Shown: positions 43,397 to 52,067, counted from the first letter of the stretch. The stretch is DNA of 64,000 nt from Pseudomonas sp. PDM18 (GCF_014852585.1 NZ_JACVBX010000006.1:248001-312000); one strand, 5' to 3'. Numbers and translations are program-made. Notes: generated from the sequence alone by a model not told the origin.

Positions 43397-43427
43397 GCGC
43401 GGCCATGATCGGCGTGGTGTAAAGCGC

Positions 43428-44354
43428 TCAGCGGGTCCAGAGCGGATCGGTGGTAAAGGCGATGGTCAGCCAGCGATTGGGGCCTTCGCCGCCGATGGCC
43501 TCGCCGATCTCGTCGCGCAGCTTGTCCCACTCGGCGAGGGTCTGTGCCGGCCAACTCGGCGGGACGATGAAGTACAGCTCGATCTGCTGCGCCCGTCCGA
43601 CCTTGGCGACATAGGCCTGGTACGCCACGAAGCCGTGCTGCGAGACGGTGGCCGCGGCCACCTCGTCGACGTGCTCCTTGAGCTCCGGCGGGGTGACCAG
43701 CAGGATGTCCTTGAAGGCCTGGCGGATGGTCAGGAAGGGAATCGGCAGGATCACCAGGCAGATCAGCGCCAGCACCGCCGGGTCGACATAGGGGCCGATG
43801 TGCGCGTAGCCGCTCACGGTGGCCACGTCACCCACCAGGAAGGCGATCAGCAAGGCCAGGGAAATGCTGCCGGACATCACCCAGGACTTCGCGTCCAGGG
43901 CGACGAAGTCCGAGGCGATGCGCTTGTTGGCGCGGAACTGCACCGCCGCCAGGGAGAAACAGACCAGCGTGGCAACCGACGCATAGAGGATGGCGAAGCC
44001 GAACTCCAGCGCATGGCCGCCCGTGAGCAGCCGGCCAATGGCGTTGATCAGCGCGTAAAGCGTGACGCCTGACAGCAGTGTGCCGTTGAGCGCCAGCACC
44101 ATGGGTTCCAGATGCCAGAAGCCCATGTTGAAGCGCTCGGCCAGGCGCCGGCTGGCATCGCCCTCGGTGGTATGGCGGCGGATCAGGGTGGCAACCATCA
44201 GCGCCAGGCCGCTCATGCTGGCATCGGCCAGGGAATAGACACCGTCGAAGACGATGGAGAAGGATCCCGAAAGCAGGCCGACGATGATCCCGAAACCGGC
44301 CAGCAGGACGGTGACGATGATGGAAAGCTGCAGGATGCCCTGTTCTGTTTTCAT
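43428..44354 (-). CDS. Cation diffusion facilitator-like transporter with altered metal sites
   Basis: A 308-residue inner-membrane protein with six helices in the CDF arrangement (starts MKTEQGILQLSIIVTVLLAG) and a C-terminal cytoplasmic domain. In classical CDF exporters the intramembrane site is HxxxD in helix 2 and HxxxD in helix 5. Here helix 2 reads DGVYSLAD (Tyr40, Asp44) and helix 5 reads DAKSWVMS (Ser157, Ser161), so three of four usual ligands are replaced. It belongs to a divergent subfamily whose ion is uncertain. AGGAG lies eleven bases upstream of the ATG. It converges on the AraC gene. Confidence 0.82.
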   Translation of the reverse strand: MKTEQGILQLSIIVTVLLAGFGIIVGLLSGSFSIVFDGVYSLADASMSGLALMVATLIRRHTTEGDASRRLAERFNMGFWHLEPMVLALNGTLLSGVTLYALINAIGRLLTGGHALEFGFAILYASVATLVCFSLAAVQFRANKRIASDFVALDAKSWVMSGSISLALLIAFLVGDVATVSGYAHIGPYVDPAVLALICLVILPIPFLTIRQAFKDILLVTPPELKEHVDEVAAATVSQHGFVAYQAYVAKVGRAQQIELYFIVPPSWPAQTLAEWDKLRDEIGEAIGGEGPNRWLTIAFTTDPLWTR

Positions 44355-44732
44355 GACTGGCGTGCTCCTCGCGCCTTGAGTGGTTGCGCAGCCGGAGGCA
44401 GACCCGATGGGCGCTGGCGGCTTCGCTGGGGGGCGCGACTATATGCCAGCGCCGGCACCAAGGCTATTGGCGCCCGGGCAAAGTCGCCGTGCACTTTCGC
44501 AAGGGGGCGGACGGCAAATGCTGGCCACTTGCATGCAGCGAGCCAGCATTGGCCGTGCCATGACAATGCTGCCACTGGCAACGTAAGCTTCGCGCAACCC
44601 GGCCGAGCCCCTTGGATTGTCAACAGGGCCGTACTGGGAAGGATTGCTCAAGGAATCGCAGCAATACCCGGCACGAACGTCTTGCACAACCCGTTCGTTG
44701 CACAGGCTTATCGCCACACACAAGGAAGCGTC
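44355..44732. other. Intergenic region without recognised gene
   Basis: A 378-bp gap between the CDF gene and the small membrane protein. The plus strand is open across it but codon use is not coding-like and no protein motif appears. It must contain the CDF promoter on the minus strand and the promoter for the gene at 44733; I cannot place either with confidence. No hairpin with a T-tract was seen. Confidence 0.5.
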
Positions 44733-45164
44733 ATGCGTAGCGTCAATCTCCTGGTCATGTTTACGGTTTCCGTCATCAGCGCACTGTCGGGTGCGTTCAA
44801 TCTGCTGAACGGGGTCAAGCACTACCCCAACAGCTTGCCCTTGACGGTGCTGCTCGTGGGCCTTTCGCTGATCTCGTTCGCCTACGCACTCCTGCTGCTG
44901 AAACCCGCCGAGAAAGGCAGTCCAGGGCAATGGCTGATTCTTCTGCTTTATGCGATCAGCGCCGTCTCCGGGACCACCGCATGCGGCATCCTCGGTACGC
45001 TCCCCTACATCATGCAAAGCATGGCTTTGAGCCTCGCCCCGGCGTTGAACCGCCTTTCGCTCCCCTTCCTGGCTTGCGCCTTCCTTGCCGTGGCCCCCTA
45101 CGTCCTGGCAATTGTCTACGTGCGCCGGCAGAGTGCAGCCCCTCGCCTGAATGCGGGTCAGTAG
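44733..45164 (+). CDS. Small four-helix membrane protein, unknown function
   Basis: A 143-residue protein with four hydrophobic segments (about 5-25, 36-56, 66-86, 105-126). ATG 44733 has AAGGA eight bases upstream and follows no coding-like sequence. Motifs such as NGVKHYPNSLPLTVLLVGLS do not place it in a family I know. It is followed 28 bp later by the convergent MFS gene. Confidence 0.6.
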   Translation: MRSVNLLVMFTVSVISALSGAFNLLNGVKHYPNSLPLTVLLVGLSLISFAYALLLLKPAEKGSPGQWLILLLYAISAVSGTTACGILGTLPYIMQSMALSLAPALNRLSLPFLACAFLAVAPYVLAIVYVRRQSAAPRLNAGQ

Positions 45165-45192
45165 TCAGCAGATCTGCCTCTTCCGAGCAAAC

Positions 45193-46719
45193 TCAGGCCT
45201 TGCGCAGCGGCACCTCCTGCAGCAACCACGACAGCGCGAAGGCCACCGCGCTGACCAGGCACGCCACCAGGAACACCCAGTGCATCGACCCGGAGAACGC
45301 CTTCAGGTAGGCCTGCTGCATGGCCACCGGCAAGGCATGCACATCGGCCGGCGACAGGTTGGCCGGGGAGCCGGCGCCAGCCGGGAAGTTGCTGGCGAGC
45401 CGGCTCATCAGTTCGTGCGAGAACAGCGCACCGAATACCGAGACGCCGATGGAGCCGCCGATGGAGCGGAACAAGGTGGCGCCAGAGGTGGCCACCCCCA
45501 TGTGACGGAACTCGACGCTGTTCTGCACCGCCAGGATCAGCACCTGCATGACCATGCCCAGCCCCGCGCCCAGCAGAGCCATGTAGAGATTCATCTGCAG
45601 CATCGACGACTGCAGGTCGAGACGGCTGAGCAGCGCCAGGGCGATCACCTGCAGCAGGGTGCCGAGGATCGGGAAGACCCGGTAGCGCCCCCAGCGGCTG
45701 ATCAGCCGGCCGGTGACCGCCGAGACCACCAGCATCGCGCCCATCAGCGGCAGCATCTGCAGGCCCGCGCTGGTCGGCGTGGCGTCCTTGACCACCTGCA
45801 TGTACAGCGGCAGGAAAGTCACCGAGCCGAACAGCGAAACACCGACAGTGAAGCTGATCAGCCCCGCCAACACGAAGGTGCGGTGGCGGAACAGATGCAG
45901 CGGCATGATCGGTTCGGCGGCGATGCGCTGCTCGTGGACGAAACCGATCAACCCGACGACGGCGAAGAGCGCCAGGACCATGATGTCGATCGAGGTCCAT
46001 TTCAGGGTGCTGCCGCCCAGGCTGGTGATCAGCACCAGCGAGGCCAGCGCCAGAGTCAGGAAGAAGGCACCGAAGTAGTCGATGACGTGCTTGACCCGCG
46101 CCACATGAGGGCGGAACGCGCTGCCGATCACCAGCAGGGCGAGCAGTCCCAGCGGCAGGTTGATGTAGAAGATCCAGCGCCAGGACAGTTGCTCGACCAG
46201 AAAGCCGCCCACCAGAGGGCCAACCACGGTGGCGAGGCCGAACACACCGCCGAACAGCCCCTGGTAGCGACCGCGTTCGGCCGGAGGGATGACATCGCCG
46301 ATGGCCGCCATCGCCACCACCATCAGGCCTCCCCCGCCCAGGCCCTGAAGCGCGCGCAGGAGAATCAACTGCGTCATGTTCTGCGCCATCCCGCAGAGCG
46401 CCGACCCCACCAGGAACAGAACGATGGCGGTCTGCAGCACCAGCTTGCGCCCGTACAGGTCGCCGAACTTGCCATACAACGGCACTACGACGGTGGACGC
46501 CAGCAGGTAGGCGGTCACCACCCAGGACAGCAGGTGCAGGCCACCCAACTCACCGACGATGGTCGGCAAGGCGGTGGAGACGATGGTCTGGTCCAACGCC
46601 GCGAGGAACATCACCAGCAGCAGCGCTGCCAGCAACAGGGGAATGGAGGGGCGTACAGCCCCGGCGTCGGTTGCCGGACTCGCGTGGCTGGCCAGGGTTT
46701 GATCGGAAGCCGGTTGCAT
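45193..46719 (-). CDS. DHA2-type 14-helix MFS multidrug efflux transporter
   Basis: A 508-residue drug:proton antiporter. The motif LAALDQTIVSTALPTIVGEL and the loop 2-3 motif GKFGDLYGRKLV are characteristic of the EmrB/QacA group, as are the antiporter motif C region (GLATVVGPLVGGFLVEQLSW) and 14 hydrophobic segments. It lies 56 bp downstream of a TetR gene on the same strand, so expression is probably controlled by that repressor. Substrate unknown; no EmrA-type membrane fusion gene is adjacent. Confidence 0.92.
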   Translation of the reverse strand: MQPASDQTLASHASPATDAGAVRPSIPLLLAALLLVMFLAALDQTIVSTALPTIVGELGGLHLLSWVVTAYLLASTVVVPLYGKFGDLYGRKLVLQTAIVLFLVGSALCGMAQNMTQLILLRALQGLGGGGLMVVAMAAIGDVIPPAERGRYQGLFGGVFGLATVVGPLVGGFLVEQLSWRWIFYINLPLGLLALLVIGSAFRPHVARVKHVIDYFGAFFLTLALASLVLITSLGGSTLKWTSIDIMVLALFAVVGLIGFVHEQRIAAEPIMPLHLFRHRTFVLAGLISFTVGVSLFGSVTFLPLYMQVVKDATPTSAGLQMLPLMGAMLVVSAVTGRLISRWGRYRVFPILGTLLQVIALALLSRLDLQSSMLQMNLYMALLGAGLGMVMQVLILAVQNSVEFRHMGVATSGATLFRSIGGSIGVSVFGALFSHELMSRLASNFPAGAGSPANLSPADVHALPVAMQQAYLKAFSGSMHWVFLVACLVSAVAFALSWLLQEVPLRKA

Positions 46720-46775
46720 GGAGCAGACCTGAAAAGAGGGAACGTCGTTGCGCGGGAATGCAGTTGCGTGCGGAC

Positions 46776-47441
46776 TCAGGAGTCCGCCGAGGTGGCCCTC
46801 AGTTGGTACTGCCGGCCCACCTCCCGCAGGCCCGCCAGAGCAAAACCGTAAAGCTGCGCGGTGACCACTTCACCGGGCATGTCGAGGATGTCGCGAAGGG
46901 CGCCCCGGCCGCCGCGGGGGCCGATCAGCAGCATCGCCCAGGGCGCGGTCACGCTGAGGATGCAGGGGACCAGCGTGGGCTCATCCGGCGGTATCCCGGT
47001 AATCTCGCTGAACAGCTGCTTGAGCAGTGTCAGCTTCAGCGTCTTCTGCGGATGCAGCACTTCCTGGCCATGGCTGCTGGGCGCCAGGGCTTCGGCGGCG
47101 AGCACTCGCAGGTGCCAGCTCTCCCGACCGCGCGACGCCTTGCGCACGACCAGCTCGGTCAGCGCGAGCAACTTGTCCGGCGCCGGCTGCTCGGCCTGGA
47201 TGATCCGCTGCAGGTCGGCGATGTCGAGAAAGCGCCGCCGGGCCTCCCCCAGCACCGCCTGGTAAAGACCGCTGCGGCTGCCGAAGTGGTAGTTGATCGA
47301 AGCCAAGTCCACTTCTGCCTTCGCGGCCACCGCCTTGTTGCTGGTTTCAGCGAAGCCGAGGGTCGCGAGCAGCTCACCGGCAGCCTCGAGGATGCGGATG
47401 CGGGTCGCTTCACCGTCTTTACGGGATTCGCGGGAGGCCAT
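46776..47441 (-). CDS. TetR family transcriptional regulator
   Basis: A 221-residue TetR repressor. The N-terminal helix-turn-helix is ATRIRILEAAGELLATLGFA followed by TSNKAVAAKAEVDLASINYH; the C-terminal domain (about 85-215) is of the CerR/YbiH-like DUF1956 type. ATG 47441 with GGAG is preferred over a start six codons upstream. It precedes the MFS gene and probably represses itself and the transporter; an AT-rich palindrome lies 60 bp upstream. Confidence 0.88.
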   Translation of the reverse strand: MASRESRKDGEATRIRILEAAGELLATLGFAETSNKAVAAKAEVDLASINYHFGSRSGLYQAVLGEARRRFLDIADLQRIIQAEQPAPDKLLALTELVVRKASRGRESWHLRVLAAEALAPSSHGQEVLHPQKTLKLTLLKQLFSEITGIPPDEPTLVPCILSVTAPWAMLLIGPRGGRGALRDILDMPGEVVTAQLYGFALAGLREVGRQYQLRATSADS

Positions 47442-47495
47442 GGCTACTCCTGGGCACAAGAAAAGATGGGGGCCAGCCTGCCGCAGGGGAAATCT

Positions 47496-47516
47496 AAATT
47501 CAATTTAAATTTAATA
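47496..47516. promoter_or_regulatory. AT-rich palindrome upstream of tetR
   Basis: AATTTAAATT (47502-47511) is a perfect palindrome within AAATTCAATTTAAATTTAATA, in otherwise GC-rich DNA 60 bp upstream of the TetR start. The position fits an operator/promoter for autoregulation. No further evidence. Confidence 0.4.
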
Positions 47517-47718
47517 TTCGCGACGAACTGCGCCCCAGCGACGGCTTCGGAATCAGCCACCTAAGCCCGCCGGAGCGCTTTGCGCAGAGCCTCTGTCAGC
47601 CTTGGATTCATCCTTTGCCGACGAAAACAGCGACGATTTGTGCTGATACAGGTGATCCGGAGAGCTGTATGGAATAACCTTGCACCACGCAATCAACCTC
47701 GAAGCTGTGAATTGAACG

Positions 47719-48240
47719 ATGGGTTTTGAACAACTAGCTGGGCTACGTGACCGCCTGCGGGCAGAAAAAGAGCAGGCCAAGGCCGCTAATGAGAAGCGCC
47801 GCAAGCCGAAGTCCTCATCGCAGGAGAAACCTCGTGAGCAGGATCCTGCGCTGGAAGCGATCTGGCGCTTGCAGCGGCATTTTCCGTTGGCCTTCCCGGT
47901 GAATCCGGCGCCCAAGGTTCCGCTCAAGGAGGGGATTCTCAAGGATGCCGAGCAACACCTGGCGCAACTCGGGATTACCAGCGAGCAACTCAAATTGGGC
48001 GTCGCGGCCTGGTGCAAGGGCGCCCGTTACTGGGCCAGCATGGTGGAGAACGCGCCGCGCCTGGACTTGAACGGCCAGCCCGTCGGCACCGTAACCGCCG
48101 CCCAGGCACTGCACGCGAAGCAGCAAGCTTCCCGGCAACGCAGCCAGGAGCGCCGTAATCGCGAGAAGCTGAAAAACCGCACTCCCGCCGCCGATACCAC
48201 CACTGGCGCCGCTGCCACTGAAGCTCAGTCTTCGGAGTGA
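47719..48240 (+). CDS. ProQ/FinO-domain RNA chaperone
   Basis: A 173-residue protein. A charged N-terminal linker (about 8-45) is followed by a ProQ/FinO domain (about 45-135: AIWRLQRHFPLAFP, VPLKEGILKDAEQHLAQLGI, LGVAAWCKGARYWASM, RLDLNGQPVGTVTAAQALHA). Such proteins bind structured small RNAs and mRNA 3' ends and aid base pairing. The domain order differs from E. coli ProQ in lacking the C-terminal Tudor-like domain. The ribosome site is weak. A long hairpin lies 20 bp after the stop. Confidence 0.85.
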   Translation: MGFEQLAGLRDRLRAEKEQAKAANEKRRKPKSSSQEKPREQDPALEAIWRLQRHFPLAFPVNPAPKVPLKEGILKDAEQHLAQLGITSEQLKLGVAAWCKGARYWASMVENAPRLDLNGQPVGTVTAAQALHAKQQASRQRSQERRNREKLKNRTPAADTTTGAAATEAQSSE

Positions 48241-48260
48241 ACGTGGCCGCGTACTGCATC

Positions 48261-48296
48261 GCATCGGCCATCACCCACTGGGTGACTGTCCGATGC
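48261..48296 (+). other. Long two-part hairpin in proQ-like gene 3' region
   Basis: GCATCGG (48261-48267) pairs with CCGATGC (48290-48296), and inside TCACCC (48271-48276) pairs with GGGTGA (48280-48285). No T-tract follows directly. Because ProQ-type proteins bind 3'-end stem-loops, this could be an autoregulatory or stabilising site as well as an inefficient terminator. Confidence 0.45.
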
Positions 48297-48466
48297 GGCA
48301 GCCCGCTTCCGCCCAGATGCTGCTGACTATTTGCCTTCGGCCAGGAGCGAGCATTGGCTTGGTATACGCAGAGGATGGCCGCCATTGCGGCAATCGCTCA
48401 CACTCCCCCGGTCTGCGCAACGACGACCGTTGACGATAGAAAACTGGCTAGGAAGAAAGCGCGCCT

Positions 48467-50101
48467 CTAGTCCGCCTCAGGGGGACTTGCAGGCGCTGCG
48501 TACCAGTTTTCACGCGACACCACCTTTTCCACGCCGGGATCGCCCAGGTAATGCGGCGACATGATCTGCACGCCGTATTCGTTGAACACGTCCTGGATGT
48601 GGGCATGCAGCATGCTCAGCAGTTGGGCCCGTGGACGCGGCTCGCTGGGAATGGCCTGGGCGACCAGCCGGTATTCGGGATAGAAGTCCGACAGGGCTGT
48701 CTGGAACACGTAAGGCGGTGGAACCTGCAAGATGCCATCCGTACGCCGGGCGGCCTCGATGAGCATCGCTTCAACCTGGCGCCAGGGAGTGTCATAGCCA
48801 ATGGTGACCACGGTGTCGACGACGTACCCCTGCCCCTGCACTATCCGCGAGTAATTCTTGGTGACCGAACCGGTGATCATCGAGTTCGGCAATGTCAGGA
48901 CCTCTCCTAGGCCGGTGCGGATAGTGGTGTTGAACATGCCGACCTCCGTCACCGTGCCCTCGTGATCACCGATGCGCACGAACTCCCCGGCACGCAGCGT
49001 CCGCGAGTAGGTCAGGATCAGGCCGGAAGCAGCCTGCCCCACCACGCTGGAAGCCCCCAGCGAGATCATCAGGCCCACGAGCACCGACAGTCCCTTGAAT
49101 GCCTCGGTGCCCGAACCGGGCAAGTAGGGATAGGCCATCACCACGGCGAACAGCCAGATAGCGAGCGAGGTCAGGCGCGTAGTGGGCTGGAGGGTTTCTT
49201 CGGTCAGCCAGCGAATGGTGCCAGGCCGTGACAGGCGCTCCAGCAGCCTTTTGCTGAATCCGCTGATGCCCCGGGCGATGAAGAAGATCATCACGGCGAC
49301 GGCAATGCCCGGTATCGCGCTGACGATCCCGCTGAGCAGGTAATCCGCCAGTCGGAACAGATAGACGTCGAGGCTTTCACCCCAGGGCCGGGTATAGGGG
49401 AACTGGGACAGCACATAGCTGAGCCATTCGTAGCTCAGCAGAAACACGACAGCCCAGCAGAAGAGCCAGATCACCCGATCCGCCAGGTAGTACAGGTACT
49501 GCATGTCGAACAGCTGAAGTTGCCCCACCTTGATCTGCCGGGCCCGCTCGCGCATCACTTGCGGCAGCCGTCCGCGCAGCTTGCGCCTGAGGAAATGCAC
49601 CAGCCTCAGCAACAACACGTACAGGACGGTGGCAACAGCGGAGTACCCCACGGCCTTGAGCAGGAATCGAAGGCTGCGCGCCTGGCCGGTCTCTTCGACC
49701 ACCACCTTGAGGTTCGCGGCAGCCCTCGCTGCGGCCTCCTGTACAGAACCCTCTGGCGACTCGACGTCCTGTGGCGAAACGATGAAGGCGCGTCGGCCAC
49801 CCAGCAGCACCATGTAGCTGTGGAGGATGGGGGCGGTACTGACTTGCAGGTCGTCGGTCCCCTGCAGCACCTCCTCGATCACGGCCTTGGCCCGTTGCTG
49901 CCGGCCGATCGGCGTCTCACCCAGCAAGGTCGCGCGGAACACAACGATGCTGCGGTTGGCGATCTTCAACTCCACAGGGTCGGCGGCGACGCCCTCGGCT
50001 ACCTCGGTAACTGAAGTAGCCTCAGCGCAAACCACAGACGCGTAGGCCACCCCCAACACGACAAGCATCAAGCTGAGCCTTGCGCCGATCCAACGCCCCA
50101 T
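48467..50101 (-). CDS. MscS-family mechanosensitive channel with long N-terminal region
   Basis: A 544-residue channel protein. I use the ATG at 50101 (GGAG eight bases upstream, signal-like MGRWIGARLSLMLVVLGVAY); the longer frame lacks this. A periplasmic domain (about 30-130) is followed by membrane helices near 146-165, 200-218 and 245-268. The MscS core covers about 290-500, with the pore helix and beta domain in KGLSVLVGLMISLGASSVVG, AGEFVRIGDHEGTVTEVGMF and LTLPNSMI. It probably relieves hypo-osmotic stress; the extended N-terminus may be regulatory. Both neighbours are transcriptionally separate. Confidence 0.9.
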   Translation of the reverse strand: MGRWIGARLSLMLVVLGVAYASVVCAEATSVTEVAEGVAADPVELKIANRSIVVFRATLLGETPIGRQQRAKAVIEEVLQGTDDLQVSTAPILHSYMVLLGGRRAFIVSPQDVESPEGSVQEAAARAAANLKVVVEETGQARSLRFLLKAVGYSAVATVLYVLLLRLVHFLRRKLRGRLPQVMRERARQIKVGQLQLFDMQYLYYLADRVIWLFCWAVVFLLSYEWLSYVLSQFPYTRPWGESLDVYLFRLADYLLSGIVSAIPGIAVAVMIFFIARGISGFSKRLLERLSRPGTIRWLTEETLQPTTRLTSLAIWLFAVVMAYPYLPGSGTEAFKGLSVLVGLMISLGASSVVGQAASGLILTYSRTLRAGEFVRIGDHEGTVTEVGMFNTTIRTGLGEVLTLPNSMITGSVTKNYSRIVQGQGYVVDTVVTIGYDTPWRQVEAMLIEAARRTDGILQVPPPYVFQTALSDFYPEYRLVAQAIPSEPRPRAQLLSMLHAHIQDVFNEYGVQIMSPHYLGDPGVEKVVSRENWYAAPASPPEAD

Positions 50102-50314
50102 TCCATTTCTCCCTGGAAGTACCGCCAACCCACCAATCACAAACTGAATCAAGCGTAGCCAGCTTCTGGAGGTCCGGAGCAGGACATCCCAGGAAGGGCG
50201 CTCTGATTCGGTAGAGTTCGCCCAGCGGAGGTGACGGCCCGAAGACACTCAAATGCGGCGAGGGCCATCCAGTTCCGGCATGTCCAACGCATTTCCCGGG
50301 TTCTTGGCGTTCGG

Positions 50315-50956
50315 TTACCAACGCAACAGGCGTGGCCCGAGCACCGCTCCCAGCAGCGTGGGGAGAAGCATGCCGAGCAGATACCAGACGCCCCAGAACG
50401 GAATGCCCCTCTCGGGGCAGTGCAGGCAGTACGCCAATGTCGCAGTGGCTCCCGCCAACAGCCCGCCAGCCGCTCCAGCAATACGCAAGCGGGTCGGAGC
50501 GAGGCCGCGTAGCGCCCAGAACACCCCGATGAAGGTCGGCACCGAGAGCAGCGCAATGTTCAGCGGACAGGTGCGCCAGGTCTTGCCCAGAATCAGGCCG
50601 GCGCGAGCTTCGGCGGGTACTCCGGCCAGCTCAACCGCTCCGCCAATCCACACCAGAAGCACGGGCAACACCAGCAGCGCCCAGGCCACGCCTCCGCTCA
50701 CTCCTGGCCGCGCTAGGCGACTGCTCAGCCACAAGGCAAGGGGAGCCAGACTACCGGGCAGCGCGACCTTGGCCCAGAACAGCGGCGTGCGCGCCACCTC
50801 GCCCAGGTCAGGGCGTACGCCGAAGATTGCCGCCATCAGCAGCAATGCGCCCAGGGCGCCGGCCAGCAGGGCGATGGCGAAGCGCTTGCCCAGGGCGTGA
50901 CGGTCGACTGCGCCCTCGCCAGCGCTCAGCAGGTCGATCAGTTCATTGGTCTTCAT
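50315..50956 (-). CDS. nrsF: NrsF-type anti-sigma factor (DUF1109)
   Basis: A 213-residue inner-membrane anti-sigma factor with six helices. The short cytoplasmic N-terminus (MKTNELIDLLSAGEGAVDRH) binds the cognate ECF sigma. Periplasmic cysteines C130 (KTWRTCPLN) and C177/C180 (AYCLHCPERG) are near the two conserved cysteines of Caulobacter NrsF needed for metal or oxidative signal release. Its start overlaps the sigma gene by 14 bp, as expected for a sigma/anti-sigma pair. It lies in the bufferin locus. Confidence 0.9.
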   Translation of the reverse strand: MKTNELIDLLSAGEGAVDRHALGKRFAIALLAGALGALLLMAAIFGVRPDLGEVARTPLFWAKVALPGSLAPLALWLSSRLARPGVSGGVAWALLVLPVLLVWIGGAVELAGVPAEARAGLILGKTWRTCPLNIALLSVPTFIGVFWALRGLAPTRLRIAGAAGGLLAGATATLAYCLHCPERGIPFWGVWYLLGMLLPTLLGAVLGPRLLRW

Positions 50957-51506
50957 CGCTTCGCAACCCTCGGATGATATTCGCCAGGGCCTTGAGCCCG
51001 CGGTGGATGCCGACCTTAACGGCGGAACTGGAAAGCCCGGTGAGGCTGGCGGTTTCCTCCACCGACAGCCCTTCCAGCTTCACATGAACAATCGGCAAGC
51101 GCTGCTTGTCGGGCAGTCGCTGCAGCAGCTTGCCGAGGTCGCGGCTGGCCTGCGCGGGTTCGCCATCCTCGACGGCGAACAGTTCTCCCTCGTCATCCGC
51201 CAGCGGATCGTGGAGCGCCTCCCGGCGCGCAAAAGCGCGGAAGTGGTCGGCCAGCTTGTAGCGCGCGATTGCCTGCACCCAGACGGTCAGAGGCTGCTCG
51301 GCACGGTAGGTGTGGCGGGCATTGTGGACCGCCAGCAGCACTTCCTGCAGCAGGTCTTCGACCTCGCCGGGGCGCTGGCTCAGGCGCCGGCCCAGGAAGG
51401 CCCGCAGGTGCGTACCGAGTGCGCTGAGGAATTCGCGATAGGCCCTGTCGTCACCGTCCATGCCACGCAGCAGGAGTGCCTGCAGCTGCGCCTCACGCGC
51501 GATCAA
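50943..51506 (-). CDS. sigF: ECF sigma factor (SigF-type) of the bufferin locus
   Basis: A SigF-like ECF sigma. Region 2 includes DDRAYREFLSAL, GEVEDLLQEVLLAVHNARHT and LTVWVQAIARYKLADHFR; region 4 includes LPDKQRLPIVHVKLEGLSVE and SSSAVKVGIHRGLKAL. The nearest ATG (51533, 196 residues) falls inside a perfect GTAACC-N16-CGAA promoter for this gene, so the transcript would begin downstream of it. I therefore prefer a TTG at 51506, codon 10 of the longer frame, with AGGA four bases upstream; ATG at 51461 is another option. Autoregulated and held by NrsF; predicted to drive bufA-bufB-bufC-doxX in response to copper, other metals or oxidants. Confidence 0.9.
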   Translation of the reverse strand: MIAREAQLQALLLRGMDGDDRAYREFLSALGTHLRAFLGRRLSQRPGEVEDLLQEVLLAVHNARHTYRAEQPLTVWVQAIARYKLADHFRAFARREALHDPLADDEGELFAVEDGEPAQASRDLGKLLQRLPDKQRLPIVHVKLEGLSVEETASLTGLSSSAVKVGIHRGLKALANIIRGLRSDEDQ

Positions 51507-51523
51507 CGCTTCCTGGCTGGTAG

Positions 51524-51549
51524 TTCGTTGCATCGACCGTCCTGGTTAC
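51524..51549 (-). promoter_or_regulatory. SigF-type promoter for sigF-nrsF
   Basis: On the minus strand: GTAACC (51549-51544), 16 bases, CGAA (51527-51524). This equals the consensus I recall for Caulobacter SigF and the second copy in this gap (51678-51703), with identical spacing. It overlaps the ATG at 51533. Confidence 0.85.
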
Positions 51550-51677
51550 AGCGAAGGTGAATTCTTTGCCGATCCCGCCCCAGCCTGCTGGCGTGCCGCC
51601 GGCCCGCGGAGAAAACAGGCCTTCGTTCAATACGTTAGGGCCACGTCGAGAAATTCTCAAAAAAATTTCGCGGCGTT

Positions 51678-51703
51678 GTAACCGGACCGTCTCCTCCGGC
51701 GAA
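51678..51703 (+). promoter_or_regulatory. SigF-type promoter for the bufferin operon
   Basis: GTAACC (51678-51683), 16 bases, CGAA (51700-51703), the same two elements and spacer length as the divergent sigF promoter. Transcription would start near 51710, leaving about 54 nt of leader before the bufA ATG at 51764. Confidence 0.88.
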
Positions 51704-51763
51704 CTACTCATCGAGCCGCCGGAAAGCCTTCCACGGCCCTTCAATCGAACGGGAGACCACACC

Positions 51764-52051
51764 ATGAAAACCCTGACCCTCGCCACCGCCGCCCTCGCCC
51801 TTGCCGCGATCACTGGTAGCGCCCTGGCCGACGACATGAACACCAAGGCCAGCAATGGCGCGGCCATGGAAAAATGCTACGGCGTCGCCATGGCCGGCAA
51901 GAACGACTGCAAGGCCGGCGCGGGCACCACCTGCGCAGGCAGCGCCAAGAAAGACTATGACGGCATGCACTGGAAGAACGTTCCGGCCGGCACCTGCACC
52001 ACGATCAAGACGCCCCATGGCATGGGCTCGCTGACCCCGAGCAAAGCCTGA
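51764..52051 (+). CDS. bufA1: Bufferin precursor peptide (DUF2282)
   Basis: A 95-residue secreted precursor. Signal peptide [20 protein letters not shown] ends LA-DD near residue 22. The mature part has four cysteines: C38 (KCYGVAMAG), C49 (KNDCKAG), C57 (TTCAGS) and C78 ([10 protein letters not shown]). This is the bufferin/DUF2282 pattern, in which an MNIO enzyme converts cysteines to thiooxazole-type heterocycles that chelate copper, and the peptide is exported through Sec. It is first in the operon, with GGGAG twelve bases before the ATG, and is followed 16 bp later by bufB. Confidence 0.93.
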   Translation: MKTLTLATAALALAAITGSALADDMNTKASNGAAMEKCYGVAMAGKNDCKAGAGTTCAGSAKKDYDGMHWKNVPAGTCTTIKTPHGMGSLTPSKA

Positions 52052-52067
52052 GCCAAGGCCGCCGACC

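Noticed and set aside
44112..44732. Upstream extension of the small membrane protein to a 350-residue frame
   Set aside because: It runs antisense through the CDF gene, has no family-like sequence, and a good ribosome site precedes the ATG at 44733.
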